51,261 bases of DNA, taken from Aureococcus anophagefferens (Eukaryota > Sar > Pelagophyceae > Pelagomonadales > Pelagomonadaceae). Positions 7,636 through 17,868 of this stretch are shown here, one piece after another (the stretch's first letter is position 1; every line of letters begins with the position of its first letter). The stretch spans positions 135,108 through 186,368 of the forward strand of contig NW_008705575.1 of assembly GCF_000186865.1 (NCBI RefSeq). The letters are read 5' to 3'. Both the position numbers and the translations under genes were made by a program. Under the pieces are notes generated by a model. The model was not told the DNA's origin, ran no database searches, and saw only the letters and a program-made list of their open reading frames with translations.

Positions 7636-10508
7636 CTAGATCGTGCCGATGGTCGACGCGCAGCACGCTTGGAGGTCGAGCGCGTCGCAGGGCGCGTCGA
7701 CGCGCTTCGCGACGCTGCGCCGGCCGACGTCGTAGTCGAGCACGGTCATGGCGTCGCAGTAGCCCGCTTTGTCGAGGTCGGCGCCGAAGTCCCAGGCGCG
7801 CGTCTGGACGACGAGGTGCGCCGGCGCGCCCGCCATCGCGCGCGCGCGCGGCTCCGCGAAGTCCAAGAACGCGGCGCACCGGTGGCTCTCCGGCTCGCGC
7901 GCGCAGCTCTCCAGCCCCTCCATGAGCCGCTTCCGGTTGAGCACGGCGTTGAGCTCGTGGTAGTGGAAGTTGCGGCCCCGGTCGCCGCCGGCGTCGTAGG
8001 TGACGTAGCGCTCGTAGAAGATGGGCCGCGGCGTCCAGTCCGCGAACATGCGAAACGCGTTGTAGGGGTACCACTCCGCGCCGCGCGTCCAGACGGCGAG
8101 GAAGACGGCCATGAAGGCGATCGTGCGCGCGGCGCCGCGGCGCATCGTCGCGTCGTAGACGAGGGCCTCGTCGTCGGACAGCGACGCGGCGTCGTGCATC
8201 GGGAGGCCTCCCGCGGACGGCGGCGACGCGTCCGCGGCGGCGAAGAGGGCCTCGTCGAGGCGGCACTCGCTTTTTGAAAGTTTTGCCCCGCGCTTGAGCA
8301 CGGGCGACGACGCGACGGGGGGCTTCGGGACCGCGCCCGCGCCGAACAGGGCCGCGTAGCCGCGCGCGACAGAGCCCGCGGTGCCCGCGTACCACTCGCG
8401 CCAGTCCCAGGGGTGCGGTCGCGCGAAGGCCGTGCGCGGCCGCGCGCTGTGGTCGCACCAGTGCCACAGGTACCACGCGGGGATGAGGAGGAGCAGGTCC
8501 ACGAAGACGATGTGCTGCAAAGCCGCGATGCCGACGTGCATGAGCCACATGGCTCCCGGAAACAGGAGCTTCGCCGGCGACGCGAAGGGCACGAGGCCCA
8601 TGGCGATCTCTCCAAAGAGGCCGCAGGCGCCCAACGCGCCGAAGAACGCGTCGGGCAGGTGGCGAAGCAGCAGCGTCGCGTGCACGCCGAACGACGTCTG
8701 CGTCAACGTCGTCTGCAGCAACTTCGCCTTGAGGTTCTCGCCGCAGGCCCAGGCGACGCCCGACGCGCACAGCTTCGACAGGCCCGCCATGAAGTAGTTG
8801 TTCGCGAAGATGAGCGTCACGAGGAACCGCGTCCAGCCGCGATCCGCGGACCGCGTCATCTCCGCCGCGCGCGCGGACGACGGGCTCCGCGGCCGCTTGT
8901 AGCCCGCGCGCCGCCCCGCGCCGCCCCGGAGCACGCGCCGCCGCAGCGACGCGCCGAGCGCCGCGAGCAGCCCGTCGACGGACCACGCGTCCGCGCAGCC
9001 GCCGCGCACCGCCAGCACGACGAGCGTCCACCTGGGCAGCAAAAGGGTGCGAAATTCCCAACTTCAAAGGCTCCTATCTCGGTCGTTTTCCGCTCGTTTC
9101 GGCTAATTTTTGGACGAGCGATCATCTCTCGGAGCGCTCTCGAAGCGTGGGTGCTGTTTCCGAAACGCGCGCGCGCGGAACACTCACGTTGAAGCGACGT
9201 TGAATCACCCTTTTGCTGCCCTGGCGTCCACCACGCGGAGATGAAGCTGTGGCCCCGCCACGTGTTGTAGGACCGCAGGACGCCGCCGTAGAGCAGCCAC
9301 AGGCCCGCCGCCACCGGCGCCGCCACGGGCGTGCCGAAGCCGCACGCGACGCACGCCAGGCTCCCCCGCGTCGCCTTCTCCAGCAGCCGGAGCCGCGACG
9401 CGTCCGCCAATAACCCGTCGAGGTAGCCGTAGTCGAAGGCCAGCTTGACGACGCCCGTCGGCCGGCACATCCAGCGCGGCACGGCCGCCGTCTCCGCGAG
9501 GGGCGCCGTGACGACGTCCGCGGTGAAGATGAGCAGGATCAGCGCGCACGAGCACCGCGTGCACGCCAAAGAACGCGCGGACGCGTGGCCCACGTAGCGC
9601 TCGAAGAAGGCGTGCACGGGCTTCATGACCGACTCCCGGTCCTCGCCCCACAGGTCCGACGCGAAGAGCAAAACCACGAAACCCGCGGTCGCCACTCGCG
9701 CGAGCTCCTGCGTGGACCCTTCCTTCCGCCGGTCGCCGTAGGGCAGCCACAGCACCGCAAAGGCCAAAACCAGCAAGCCCGTGAAGAACACGGCTTCCCG
9801 CACGACGAGCCGCCGCCGCGCGGCGTCGTCGACGGTCTCGGAGCCCAGGGGCGCCAGCGGGTTCCGCCGGCCGAACCACGCGTGGCGGTTCCGGGAGAAG
9901 CAGCCGTAGCACGCGTCCACGAAGACGCGCGGCGCCAGGGAGCCGCCGATGGACGCCACCAGAGGGTAGGGCCAGTGGCAGTCGTCGAACAACCGAAAAA
10001 CGCCGTAGGCGCCGACGTGCGTCGTCGCGTCGTCGAGGACGACGTCGCCGGGCCCGTGGTCCAGGACGTGCAAACTCCGCAGCAGGCTCGCGGGGTCCAC
10101 GCGCTTCACCTCCAGCACGTCCGCGACGTCGCGCGCGTCGTCGTAGTCGCTGTGGCGCTCGTCGTACTCGCTCTCCGGCGGCTGGTGCCGCGTCGCCAGG
10201 CAGTCGATGACGCGCTGCGCGGGCAGGAACCGCAGGCCCTCGCCGTCGGACCGGTGGCGGAAGAGGACGAAGGACCGTAAAGCGTCGCAGACGCAGCACT
10301 CGCCGTCGATGAGCACCGTCACCTGGGGCTCGTCGCGGCTCGGTTTCGCCTTGCGCCGCAGGACGTGGGCGACGTAGGCGACGACGCGGACGGCCTCGCA
10401 CGCGAAAGCGCTACAGAGGAGGCAGCCCGACACCGCGAGCATGAGCGCCTGGTCCACGGCGCAGCCCCAGGGCGGCGGCGCCTCGGGCCGCGGCCGGGGG
10501 AGCTTCAT
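7636..10508 (-). CDS. Membrane protein: DCC (DUF393) thiol-disulfide domain plus HTTM-like domain
   Basis: Two exons, 10508-9232 and 9031-7636, joined across an introner; the sum is 2673 nt, giving 890 residues. After an N-terminal hydrophobic segment, residues 62-200 match the DCC/DUF393 thioredoxin-like family, with DGECCVCD carrying a CxxC (C71, C74) and the later DACYGCFSRNRHAWFG stretch typical of it. From about 250 onward multiple membrane helices alternate, ending with FANNYFMAGLSKL, LRHLPDAFFG and AMWLMHVGIAALQHIV, which resemble the HTTM (vitamin-K-dependent gamma-carboxylase-related) membrane domain. Coupling a redox domain to an HTTM domain suggests membrane-bound redox chemistry on a lipid-soluble cofactor; this is inference. 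Conserved carboxylase residues were not verified. Confidence 0.7.
9032..9223 (-). mobile_element. Introner element, family B (copy B1)
   Basis: A 192-bp element in the DCC/HTTM gene, flanked by the exact 8-bp duplicate GCGTCCAC (9024-9031 and 9224-9231). Read in the gene sense it starts CAGGGCAGC and ends GCTGCCCAG. The intron spans 9032-9231 with donor GT from the duplicated host sequence and acceptor AG from the element end. Splicing restores ISAWWTLVV. Its interior is inverted relative to copies B2-B4. Confidence 0.93.
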
Positions 10509-10966
10509 GGCGCGGGGACGGCGCGCCGGGGACCCCTACTGGGGCGCGCCACGCGGCGCCGGCCTCGACACGGGCGGCGGCCTGGTTAGGCGGGCTCGGT
10601 GGGCGGTTGAGGGCTGCGGCCCGCGGGACGGCCCGCGACCGCGGCGACGGCGCGCGCAGCGGCGACGCTGCGATGCCGCGCCGGCGGCCGCGGTGCGGGG
10701 GAGATGCCAGGCGGGCGTGGTCTGTGGGCACCGCGGCTTATTTTATCGAGGATGATAACAACAATCATCCATTTGGCAAGCAAGAGCCTCAACGAAATAC
10801 ATGAAGTCGGCGATTAACGTCAAACTCCGGCAAAAACCTGAAGCGTTTGAAACTCGAGCAAGGAGCGGCTCGGCCGACGAGCGCGTCGTGGCCGCTTGCG
10901 CCTGCTCTGGGAGACGACGCAAGCCGCGCCGGGCGCGCCGCGACCAGTCGCGCCCGGTAGAAAGGC
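10509..10966. other. Divergent intergenic region between DCC/HTTM gene and kinesin
   Basis: This 458-bp stretch separates two divergent start codons and must hold both promoters. The half next to the DCC/HTTM gene is GC-rich. Around 10738-10800 it becomes AT-rich and contains the small inverted repeat GATGAT...ATCATC (10751-10769). I see no protein-like frame and no RNA gene here. Confidence 0.5.
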
Positions 10967-13900
10967 ATGGAGCACGTCCGCGTCGTCGCGCGCATCCGGC
11001 CGGAGCCGGCGGGGTCGCGCGACCCGCTCTGCCTGTCGGCGACGTCGGCCCAGTGCGTGGACGTCGTCGAGCCCGAGGAGCTGCGGAGTTCGAAGTCGCC
11101 CGTGCCGCGGAGCCACCGGTGCGAGCCCGAGAAGAAGAAGTCGTTCACCGTCGACGGCGTGCTCGGCCCGCGGAGCCGGCAGGACGACGTCTACGAGCAC
11201 GTGCGGCCGCTCGCGCTCTCCGTCGTCGACGGCTACAACGCGACGGTTTTTGCTTATGGCCACACGGGCAGCGGCAAGACGCACACGATGACGGGCACGG
11301 CGCGGGAGCCCGGCGTGACGCCGCGCGCCGTGCGCGACGTCTTCGGCGCGATCGAGCGCGCCGCGCGCCGCGAGAGCGCGGTCTTCCTCGTGCACGTGTC
11401 CTACGTCGAGCTCTACAACAACGTCTTCCGGAATCTGCTCGAGGACCGCCACGACCACGCGCCCTCGCAGGGGAAGATCGAGATCCGCGAGTCGCGGGAC
11501 TCGGGCATCTTCCTCGGCGGTCCCCCGAATTTGAAGGTGCCCGTCAAGTCGGAGCGCGACGTGCGCGACCTCGTCGCCTTCGGGGACCGCCAGCGCCAGT
11601 ACGCGAGCACGAACTGCAACGAGCACAGCTCGCGCAGCCACTGCGTGCTCACGCTCCACGTCGAATCGCGCTGGACGGAGTCGAACCGCCACTCGTGCCG
11701 CCTCGGCAAGCTGAACCTGGTGGACCTCGCCGGCAGCGAGCGCGTCGCCGTGTCCGGCGCCGAGGGCGAGACGCTCGTCGAGGCGCAGAACATCAACCTG
11801 AGCCTCGCGCTCCTCGGCGACGTTTTGGCGGCGTTATCTCGGAACGCGACGCGGCCGAAGTCGCAGTCGCCGCGGCCGCCGGAGCCCGTGCCCTACCGCA
11901 ACTCGAAGCTCACGCACCTGCTCAAGGATTCCCTCGGCGGCAACTCGAAGACGCTCATGATCACGAATCTGCGCGCGCACCGCGACTACTACCGCCAGTC
12001 GCTCGTGTCGCTCATGTACGCGTCGCGCGCTCGGAAGATCACGAACGCGACGCGCGTCAACGTCGACAGCGGCGCGACGGCGAACGCGTCGTCGCTCCGG
12101 GCCGTCTCCGAGCAGCTCGACGACCTCCAGTCGCGGTCAGGGCAGGAAAAGAGAGCGAAATTCCCAACTTCAAAGGCTCCTATCTCGGTCGTTTTCCACT
12201 CGTTTCGGCTGATTTTTGGACGAGCGATCATCTCTCGGAACGGTCTCGAAGCGTGGATGCTGTTTCCGGAACGCGCGCGCGCGGAACACTCACGTTGAAG
12301 CGACGTTGAATCACCCTTTTCCTGCCCAGGTCGCGGTTCCGGGTCCGCGAGCGCGAGTTCGAGGCCTTGTGCAACGAGAAGGCGTCGTCCGCGTCGGAGA
12401 ACGCGCGCCTCAAGCGCGAGCTCCAACGACTGGGCGAGGTCCACGACGACGAGCGGGCCAAGTTGGAGGCCCAGCTGGGCAAGGTCATCCACGGCCGGTC
12501 GTCGGCGCTCGCGGCGCAGGACGCGGAGTTCGGGACGTTGAAGCAGCGGCTCACGGAGCGCATCGCGTCCTATCAAAAGACGTGCGAGCAACAAGAAAAG
12601 GAGATCTGCCGCCTCCGCGACGAGCGCCTGGTCCTGGAGCGGAAGATCTCGGACGTCGGCGCGACGCGCGACGAGGTCCGCGAGATGCAGACGGTCATGG
12701 AGGCCTGGCAGGCGCAGGCCGTGGCGCTGCAGCGGGAGCTCGAGCATTCCAAGGACCTGCTGCGCGCCGCGAACCACGACGCGGCCGCGGCGAAGAAGTC
12801 GCTCGCGACGACGGCGGCGGCGGGCCGGTCCGCGGCGCGGCGGGCGGCGGTGCTGGAGAAGGCGCTAGCGACCGCGGCGCCGGGCGCGCGGCCCGCGCTC
12901 GAGGCGAAGCGCGACGACGACGACGACGACGACGCGCTCCTGCGGGGCCTCGCGGACGCCGTCGCCGCCGCGGAGCGCGACCGCGCCGCGGAGACGGAGG
13001 CGGCGGTCGCCGCGGCGCTCGCGTCGCAAAAGCGGAGCTTCGACGCGAAGCTCGCCGCCGACGCGNNNNNNNNNNNNNNNNNNNNNNNNNNNNNNNNNNN
13101 NNNNNNNNNNNNNNNNNNNNNNNNNNNNNNNNNNNNNNNNNNNNNNNNNNNNNNNNNNNNNNNNNNNNNNNNNNNNNNNNNNNNNNNNNNNNNNNNNNNN
13201 NNNNNNNNNNNNNNNNNNNNNNNNNNNNNNNNNNNNNNNNNNNNNNNNNNNNNNNNNNNNNNNNNNNNNNNNNNNNNNNNNNNNNNNNNNNNNNNNNNNN
13301 NNNNNNNNNNNNNNNNNNNNNNNNNNNNNNNNNNNNNNNNNNNNNNNNNNNNNNNNNNNNNNNNNNNNNNNNNNNNNNNNNNNNNNNNNNNNNNNNNNNN
13401 NNNNNNNNNNNNNNNNNNNNNNNNNNNNNNNNNNNNNNNNNNNNNNNNNNNNNNNNNNNNNNNNNNNNNNNNNNNNNNNNNNNNNNNNNNNNNNNNNNNN
13501 NNNNNNNNNNNNNNNNNNNNNNNNNNNNNNNNNNNNNNNNNNNNNNNNNNNNNNNNNNNNNNNNNNNNNNNNNNNNNNNNNNNNNNNNNNNNNNNNNNNN
13601 NNNNNNNNNNNNNNNNNNNNNNNNNNNNNNNNNNNNNNNNNNNNNNNNNNNNNNNNNNNNNNNNNNNNNNNNNNNNNNNNNNNNNNNNNNNNNNNNNNNN
13701 NNNNNNNNNNNNNNNNNNNNNNNNNNNNNCGGCGCTGCGGAGCGAGGTCGAGGCCCTGCGCATGGCGGCGCAGGACGCCGCCGCCGCGGACGTCGCCGCG
13801 GCGACGCGCGCGGCCGCGGCGGCCGCCGCGCGGAGCCGCGACGAGATCGACGCGCTCCGGCGCGCCGCGGCCGCGGACGCCGCCGCGGCCGAGGCCGCGC

Positions 13901-14536
13901 GGGCCGACGACCGCGACCGCGCCGCCGAGCGCGACGCGGCGGCGCGCGCCGCGCTCGCGCGCGAGGGCGCCGCGCGCGAGGCCGCCGAGGCCGCGCGCGA
14001 AACCGCCGAGGCGGAGAAGCGCGATCTCGAGGCGTCGCTCGCGGCCGCGGACGCGCGGAAGACGTCCGAGCTCTTAGATCTGGAGGCGAGGCTCGCGGCG
14101 CTCACGGAGTCCGCGGCGGCGGAGTCCGCGGCGCGCGACGGCGAGCGGCGCGCCGAGGCCGCGTCGCTCGAGCGGTCGCTGCGGACTCTGAAGGCGTCGC
14201 ACGCGGACGAGGTCGCGGCCCTCGAGCGGCGCGCCGGCGACGGCGACGCGCGGGCCCGGGACCTCGAGGCGCGGGCCGCCGAGGCCGCGGCGCGCGAACA
14301 GAGCCTCGCGTCGTCGCACGCGGACGCGGTCGCCGCGCTCCGGCGGCGCTGCGACGACGGCGACGCGCGCGCCGACGCGCTCGAGCGGCGCCTGGAGGAG
14401 TGCGGGTCCGAGGCCGCGGCGCGCGCGCGCGCGTTGGAATCCTCGCACGCGGCGACGCTCGAGTCGCTGAACCGCGAGCACGCGGCCTCGGAGCGGCGCC
14501 TCGAGGAGCGTCGCGCGGCGCGCGAGAAGACGCTGG
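10967..14536 (+). CDS. Kinesin, N-terminal motor with long coiled coil (3' part disrupted)
   Basis: Exon 1 is 10967-12129, exon 2 starts at 12330. The motor starts at the N-terminus (MEHVRVVARIRPE). Hallmarks: P-loop GHTGSGKT at residues 98-105, switch I NEHSSRSH at 218-225, switch II LVDLAGSER at 251-259, and YRNSKLTHLLKDSLGGNSKT with the neck-like RARKITNAT after it. It is therefore a probable ATP-dependent microtubule motor. A long Ala/Arg/Glu-rich coiled coil follows, interrupted by an N run (13066-13729). At 14536 the coiled coil stops abruptly and the sequence becomes antisense LRR-gene sequence; read straight through, the frame ends at 14655. A possible authentic tail resumes at 15699 or 15724. 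Family assignment beyond 'N-kinesin' is uncertain. The introner 12138-12329 interrupts it just after the motor. Confidence 0.85.
12138..12329 (+). mobile_element. Introner element, family B (copy B2)
   Basis: A 192-bp element in the kinesin gene, flanked by the 8-bp duplicate GTCGCGGT (12130-12137, 12330-12337). Ends are CAGGGCAGG and CCTGCCCAG. The intron is 12130-12329: donor GT comes from the host duplicate, AG from the element. Splicing restores DDLQSRFRVRE in phase 2. It carries the core GGCTGATTTTTGGACGA shared with family A. Confidence 0.95.
13066..13729. other. Assembly gap (664 N)
   Basis: A run of unknown bases inside the kinesin coiled coil. The Ala/Arg/Glu codon repeats on each side are highly GC-rich and repetitive, a likely cause of the gap. 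The true length is unknown, so continuity of the kinesin frame across it is an assumption. Confidence 0.99.
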
Positions 14537-15273
14537 TCTATCAAGCCAGCGTCAGAGATCCCGGAACAAATACTCAGGTCAAGGTTTGTCAGCTTTGGCA
14601 GACGTACCACTCGAAGTGCGGCGTCCGTGATACTGTCGCAGTTCTCCACGACTAGTTCTTCTAAATCTCCACAATTGTTCGCTATCGCAGTGATAGCAGC
14701 ATCGGTGATAAGATTCCCGCTGAGATCGAGATGTTTCAACGCGGTACATTTCTGCACCAGCTCGACCACTCCCGCGTCAGAGATCAACTCCGATTCTTCC
14801 AGGCAGAGCCGATGCAGCTTCGGCAGATGCTGAGCTATCGCGCGGAGCGCATCGTCCGTGAGCCTCAGATTCGAGAGCCTGAGCTTCACAAGGCCCGGGT
14901 ACATGCGCACCATTGCCGCGACCGCAGCGTCAGTGACGTCCCCGTACCACAATGAAATCGAACGCATGCTCGGACAGTACGCCATCAAAGCCAAAATGAG
15001 TTCGTCGTGTTTGATAACCGTGTTAGTCGACGAGATCACTGCATGAAGCCCGGTGCAGCGTTTCAAAAGCGCCGTGACGGTCTTTGCGTCTATGCGTGGC
15101 TGGTTACTCCCTTCGCCAAACTTCAGCCCCCGTACGCGACAGCACGCGCCGCTAAGGAGCTTGGTGCTCGTCAGGGCCAGCCGTATCACGTCCGCGATGT
15201 CAAGGTCCGCCACGAGTTCCTCGCCCACCGCATCGAAGACGCGCGCGAAGCTCGACCGTCGCGGCTGCGCCAT
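14537..15273 (-). pseudogene. Truncated LRR (AMN1/FBXL-like) gene copy
   Basis: The ATG at 15273 begins MAQPRRSSFARVFDAVGEE, parallel to the intact gene at 17035. About 246 residues follow: an F-box-like start (DVIRLALTSTKLLSGACC) and several cysteine-type LRRs (LITDAAITAIANNCGDLEEL). Homology to the intact paralogue ends at ISDAGLI (14537); the frame then reads antisense kinesin coiled coil until a stop at 14074. The missing C-terminal repeats make it a truncated copy, although a chimeric product could still be made. Confidence 0.75.
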
Positions 15274-15289
15274 CTCGGGCGAGGCGCGC

Positions 15290-15480
15290 GCGCGGACGGC
15301 GCGGGCTTGCAGATGGCGAGGCGCGCGCACGGCGAGGCGCAGACGGCGCGGCGCGCAGACGGCGCGGCGCGGCGCGCAGAGGGCGCGGCGCGCGGACGGC
15401 GCGGCGCGCAGACGGCGCGGGGCGCGGACGGCGCGGCGCGCGGACGGACGGTGCGGCGCGCGGACGGCGCGGCGCGCAGA
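15290..15480. repeat. GC-rich minisatellite in LRR leader, copy 1
   Basis: Imperfect tandem units of about 16 bp (GCGCGGCGCGCGGACG type) occupy the region just upstream of the truncated LRR start codon. The same kind of array lies upstream of the intact paralogue, so it was copied with the segment. On the minus strand it would encode Arg/Ala/Pro repeats, but I place the start codon downstream of it. Confidence 0.75.
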
Positions 15481-15698
15481 CGGGCGGTGCAGCGTAGCAC
15501 GCGGGCGGCGCGACGCACAGGCGGTGCGGCGGCGCGCGCGCAGGCCGCTCCAAAGCCAGACTCGAGTTCCAGACTCGATCGATGAGGAGCAGAGCATGTT
15601 GAGCTCGCCTTGAACCGAGTGCACCCAGCGCGGCTGCCTGATCTGGCGGCGTTCCAGCGTGGAAGCAGCGTGATTCCAGGCTGCCATTGCGATGACAG

Positions 15699-15842
15699 CC
15701 CCGTACGAGCCCTGGCTCTGGCTCGCCGCGCGACTTCGCCGCGGCCCTACAGGCGCGGACCGCGAACCGGGGGACCGAGCCCGGCGGGCCCTACGCGGCC
15801 GTCGTCGACGCCCTCGCGGCGGGGCGCGCCGCGGGGAGCTAA
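15699..15842 (+). CDS. Possible kinesin C-terminal tail, separated by the insertion
   Basis: From 15732 the plus strand reads RDFAAALQARTANRGTEPGG and onward to the stop TAA at 15840-15842, with codon use like other genes here. The stop is 2 bp from the stop of the convergent LRR gene, matching the spacing of real gene ends in this window. Two ways connect it to the kinesin: direct junction of 14536 with 15724 (giving TLAPRDF) if the insert is removed, or splicing of a GT-AG intron 14536-15698, which is also in frame. Neither is proven. The first residues overlap the copied start of the neighbouring membrane-protein gene. Confidence 0.45.
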   Translation, partial: PRTSPGSGSPRDFAAALQARTANRGTEPGGPYAAVVDALAAGRAAGS

Positions 15843-15844
15843 GG

Positions 15845-17035
15845 CTAGTCCCTAGTTACCACGCCATCGAATGCGTCCGTGAGTTTCGGATTGATCGCGA
15901 TGAGCGCGTCGACGGCGGCTCGCGTGATGTATGCTTGCGATTCGTCGTCGTTGAAAGTCAGACGCTTCAGCTTTTTGCAGCCACGACCGAGCGCATAGAG
16001 TGCCTCATCTGTGAGGATGCAATTTGGTGCGTCGACCCAAAGTTCGTGCAGATTCGGAGCCCGCCGAGCGATCGCAAGCACCGAAGCCACAGTGATACCA
16101 GTCCTGTCAAAGTCCAACTGGGTCAGGTGAGCGCAGTGCTGTAGAAGCGATATAATCGATTCGTCGGTGACTTGAGAGTTTTCAACTTGCAGTTCCTCAA
16201 GATCGGGGCAATTCCTCGCGACCGCAGAAACGGCGGCATCAGTGATGGAAGTGCTGCGGATACTAAGTGACTTTAGCGCGGTGCATTGCCGAGACAGTTC
16301 TATCAAGCCAGCGTCAGAGATGGCAGGACAATCATCCAGGTAAAGCTTTGTCAGCTTTGGCAGAGTTACCACTTGAAGTGCGGCGTCCGTGAGATTTTCG
16401 CAGTTCTGCAAGACTAGCGCTTCTAAATCTCCACAATTGTTCGCTATCGCAGTGATAGCAGCATCCGTGATAGAAGTCTCGCAGAGATTGAGAGCTTTCA
16501 ACGCGGTACATTTCTGCGCCAGCTCGATCACTCCCGAGTCAGAGATCCCCCTCGATGCTTGCAGGTCGAGAAGATGCAGCTTCGGCAGATGCTGGGCTAT
16601 CGCGCGGAGCGCACCGTCTGTGAGCTTCTCGACATTCGCGAGCCTGAGCTCCACAAGGCCCGGGTACATGCGCACCATTGCCGCGACCGCAGAATCAGTG
16701 AGTGTGCGGCTGTTGATCAAGCCAATCGATCGCAGGCTAGGACAGTACGCCATCACAGCAAAAGTGAGTTCGTCGTGTTTAATGGGCGTTTCATTCCACG
16801 AGGTCACTGCATGAAGCCCGGTGCAGCGATTCAAAAGCGCCGTGACGTTCTTTTCGTCCATATGTTTTCTCCATTCTCCGATCTCCAGCCGCCTCACGCG
16901 ACAGCACGCGCCGCTAAGGAACTTGGTGCTCGTCAGGGCCAGCCGTATCACGTCCTCGATGCGAAGGTCCGCCACGAGTTCCTCGCCCACCGCATCGAAG
17001 ACGCGCGCGAAGCTCGACCGTCGTCGCTGCGCCAT
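15845..17035 (-). CDS. LRR protein of AMN1/FBXL type
   Basis: 396 codons. I chose the ATG at 17035 (MAQRRRSSF) because upstream in-frame sequence is only a GC minisatellite and because the paralogous copy starts identically. Residues about 1-60 look F-box-like (RIEDVIRLALTSTKFLSG). The remainder is a run of cysteine-containing LRRs of about 25-26 residues with the pattern ITDAAITAIANNCGDLEAL, as in AMN1 and FBXL substrate-recognition subunits of SCF ubiquitin ligases. A substrate-adapter role is plausible. It is divergent from the membrane-protein gene at 17350 and convergent with the putative kinesin tail. Confidence 0.8.
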   Translation of the reverse strand: MAQRRRSSFARVFDAVGEELVADLRIEDVIRLALTSTKFLSGACCRVRRLEIGEWRKHMDEKNVTALLNRCTGLHAVTSWNETPIKHDELTFAVMAYCPSLRSIGLINSRTLTDSAVAAMVRMYPGLVELRLANVEKLTDGALRAIAQHLPKLHLLDLQASRGISDSGVIELAQKCTALKALNLCETSITDAAITAIANNCGDLEALVLQNCENLTDAALQVVTLPKLTKLYLDDCPAISDAGLIELSRQCTALKSLSIRSTSITDAAVSAVARNCPDLEELQVENSQVTDESIISLLQHCAHLTQLDFDRTGITVASVLAIARRAPNLHELWVDAPNCILTDEALYALGRGCKKLKRLTFNDDESQAYITRAAVDALIAINPKLTDAFDGVVTRD

Positions 17036-17039
17036 CTCG

Positions 17040-17220
17040 GCGCGGCGCGCGCGCGGACGGTGCTGGCTTGCAGATGGCGCGGCGCGCGGACGGCGCGGCG
17101 CGCGGACGGCGCGGCGCGCGGACGGCGCGGCGCGGCACGCGGGCGGCGCGACGCACAGGCGGTGCGGCACGCGGACGGCGCGGCGCGGCACGCGGAGGCA
17201 GACGCGCGCGCAGGACGGCC
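17040..17220. repeat. GC-rich minisatellite in LRR leader, copy 2
   Basis: At least three near-perfect 16-bp units (GCGCGGCGCGCGGACG) at 17078-17130 are followed by degenerate ones to about 17220. They lie immediately upstream of the intact LRR start codon, within the presumed 5' leader or promoter it shares with the divergent gene. Confidence 0.8.
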
Positions 17221-17349
17221 TCCAAAGCCGACTCGATCGAGTGCCAAGGTCAGCGGAGCAGTGCATGTTGAACGACCTAAATTGAGTTTCCTCACCGCGG
17301 CGCCTGATCTGGCAGCCTTCCAGCGTCGACGCCGCGTGCTGCGCTTGCA

Positions 17350-17861
17350 ATGGCAGCCCCGGTCGAGCCCTGGCTCTGGCTCTTCCCGGTCGCCGCGTCC
17401 GCGGCCATCGTCGCCGCGGACTGGGCGCGCACGCCGGCGGGCTCGTGGATGCCCCTCATGATCAAGGCCTTCCTCCTCTCCGACGCCGCCTACCTCGCCC
17501 GCGGCGGCGGCCTGCCGCGCTTCGTCCTCGTCCTCGAGGCGACGCTGCTGCTCAGCGTCGGCTGGTGGCTGCGCACGGCCTACGCAAAGAAGCACTGGGT
17601 GCCCGAGGAGCTCGCCGGCGACAACCACCACATCGTCGTCTTCGCCGGATCGCTCATGCTCGCCGTCTCGGCGACGCTCGTCCTCACGCTCGCGGCGACG
17701 AGCGCATCCCGCTCGTCGCCCTCGCGGGCTACCACGTGAGCTGCAGCGCCCTGTACGTCGTCGAGGAGCGGAACCCGCGCGACAAGAAGGCGCCGAAGCA
17801 CTACGTCCTCGCCGCGCTCGCCGCGGCCGCCGCGGTCGCCGCCTGCCGGCGCCCGACGTAA
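17350..17861 (+). CDS. Small multi-pass membrane protein with a frameshift
   Basis: The ATG at 17350 opens a frame with alternating hydrophobic helices (LWLFPVAASAAIVAAD, FVLVLEATLLLSVGWWL, VFAGSLMLAVSATLVLTLAA). At about 17695 the sensible frame shifts: after TLAA it continues as DERIPLVALAGYHVSCSALY and runs to a TAA at 17859-17861. Adding one base in GCGGCGACGAG would join the two, giving about 170 residues with four or so helices. A one-base sequencing error or a real mutation are both possible. I do not recognise the family. The first residues are duplicated at 15692. It converges with the next gene, 7 bp apart. Confidence 0.65.
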
Positions 17862-17868
17862 GAATTTT

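Larger units (their letters stand above)
14537..15723. other. Inserted partial copy of the neighbouring LRR locus
   Basis: This segment parallels 16299-17384 in the same orientation: the 5' two-thirds of an LRR gene (-), its GC-rich leader repeat, the divergent promoter and the first residues of the plus-strand membrane-protein gene (M-AP-EPWLWL). Similarity begins abruptly at TCTATCAAGCC (14537 versus 16299) and ends at CCCTGGCTCTGGCTC. On both sides the flanks read as kinesin: coiled coil to 14536 on the left, and an in-frame tail ending at 15842 on the right. The simplest reading is insertion of a copied segment into the kinesin gene. The copies have diverged clearly at the protein level, so it is not very recent. 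Confidence 0.7.

Noticed and set aside
14074..14536. C-terminal extension of the truncated LRR gene
   Set aside because: This part of the minus frame is antisense to the kinesin coiled coil and has no LRR pattern.
15692..16144. A second complete membrane-protein gene
   Set aside because: Only the first dozen residues match the real gene at 17350; the rest is putative kinesin tail read in another frame and antisense LRR sequence.
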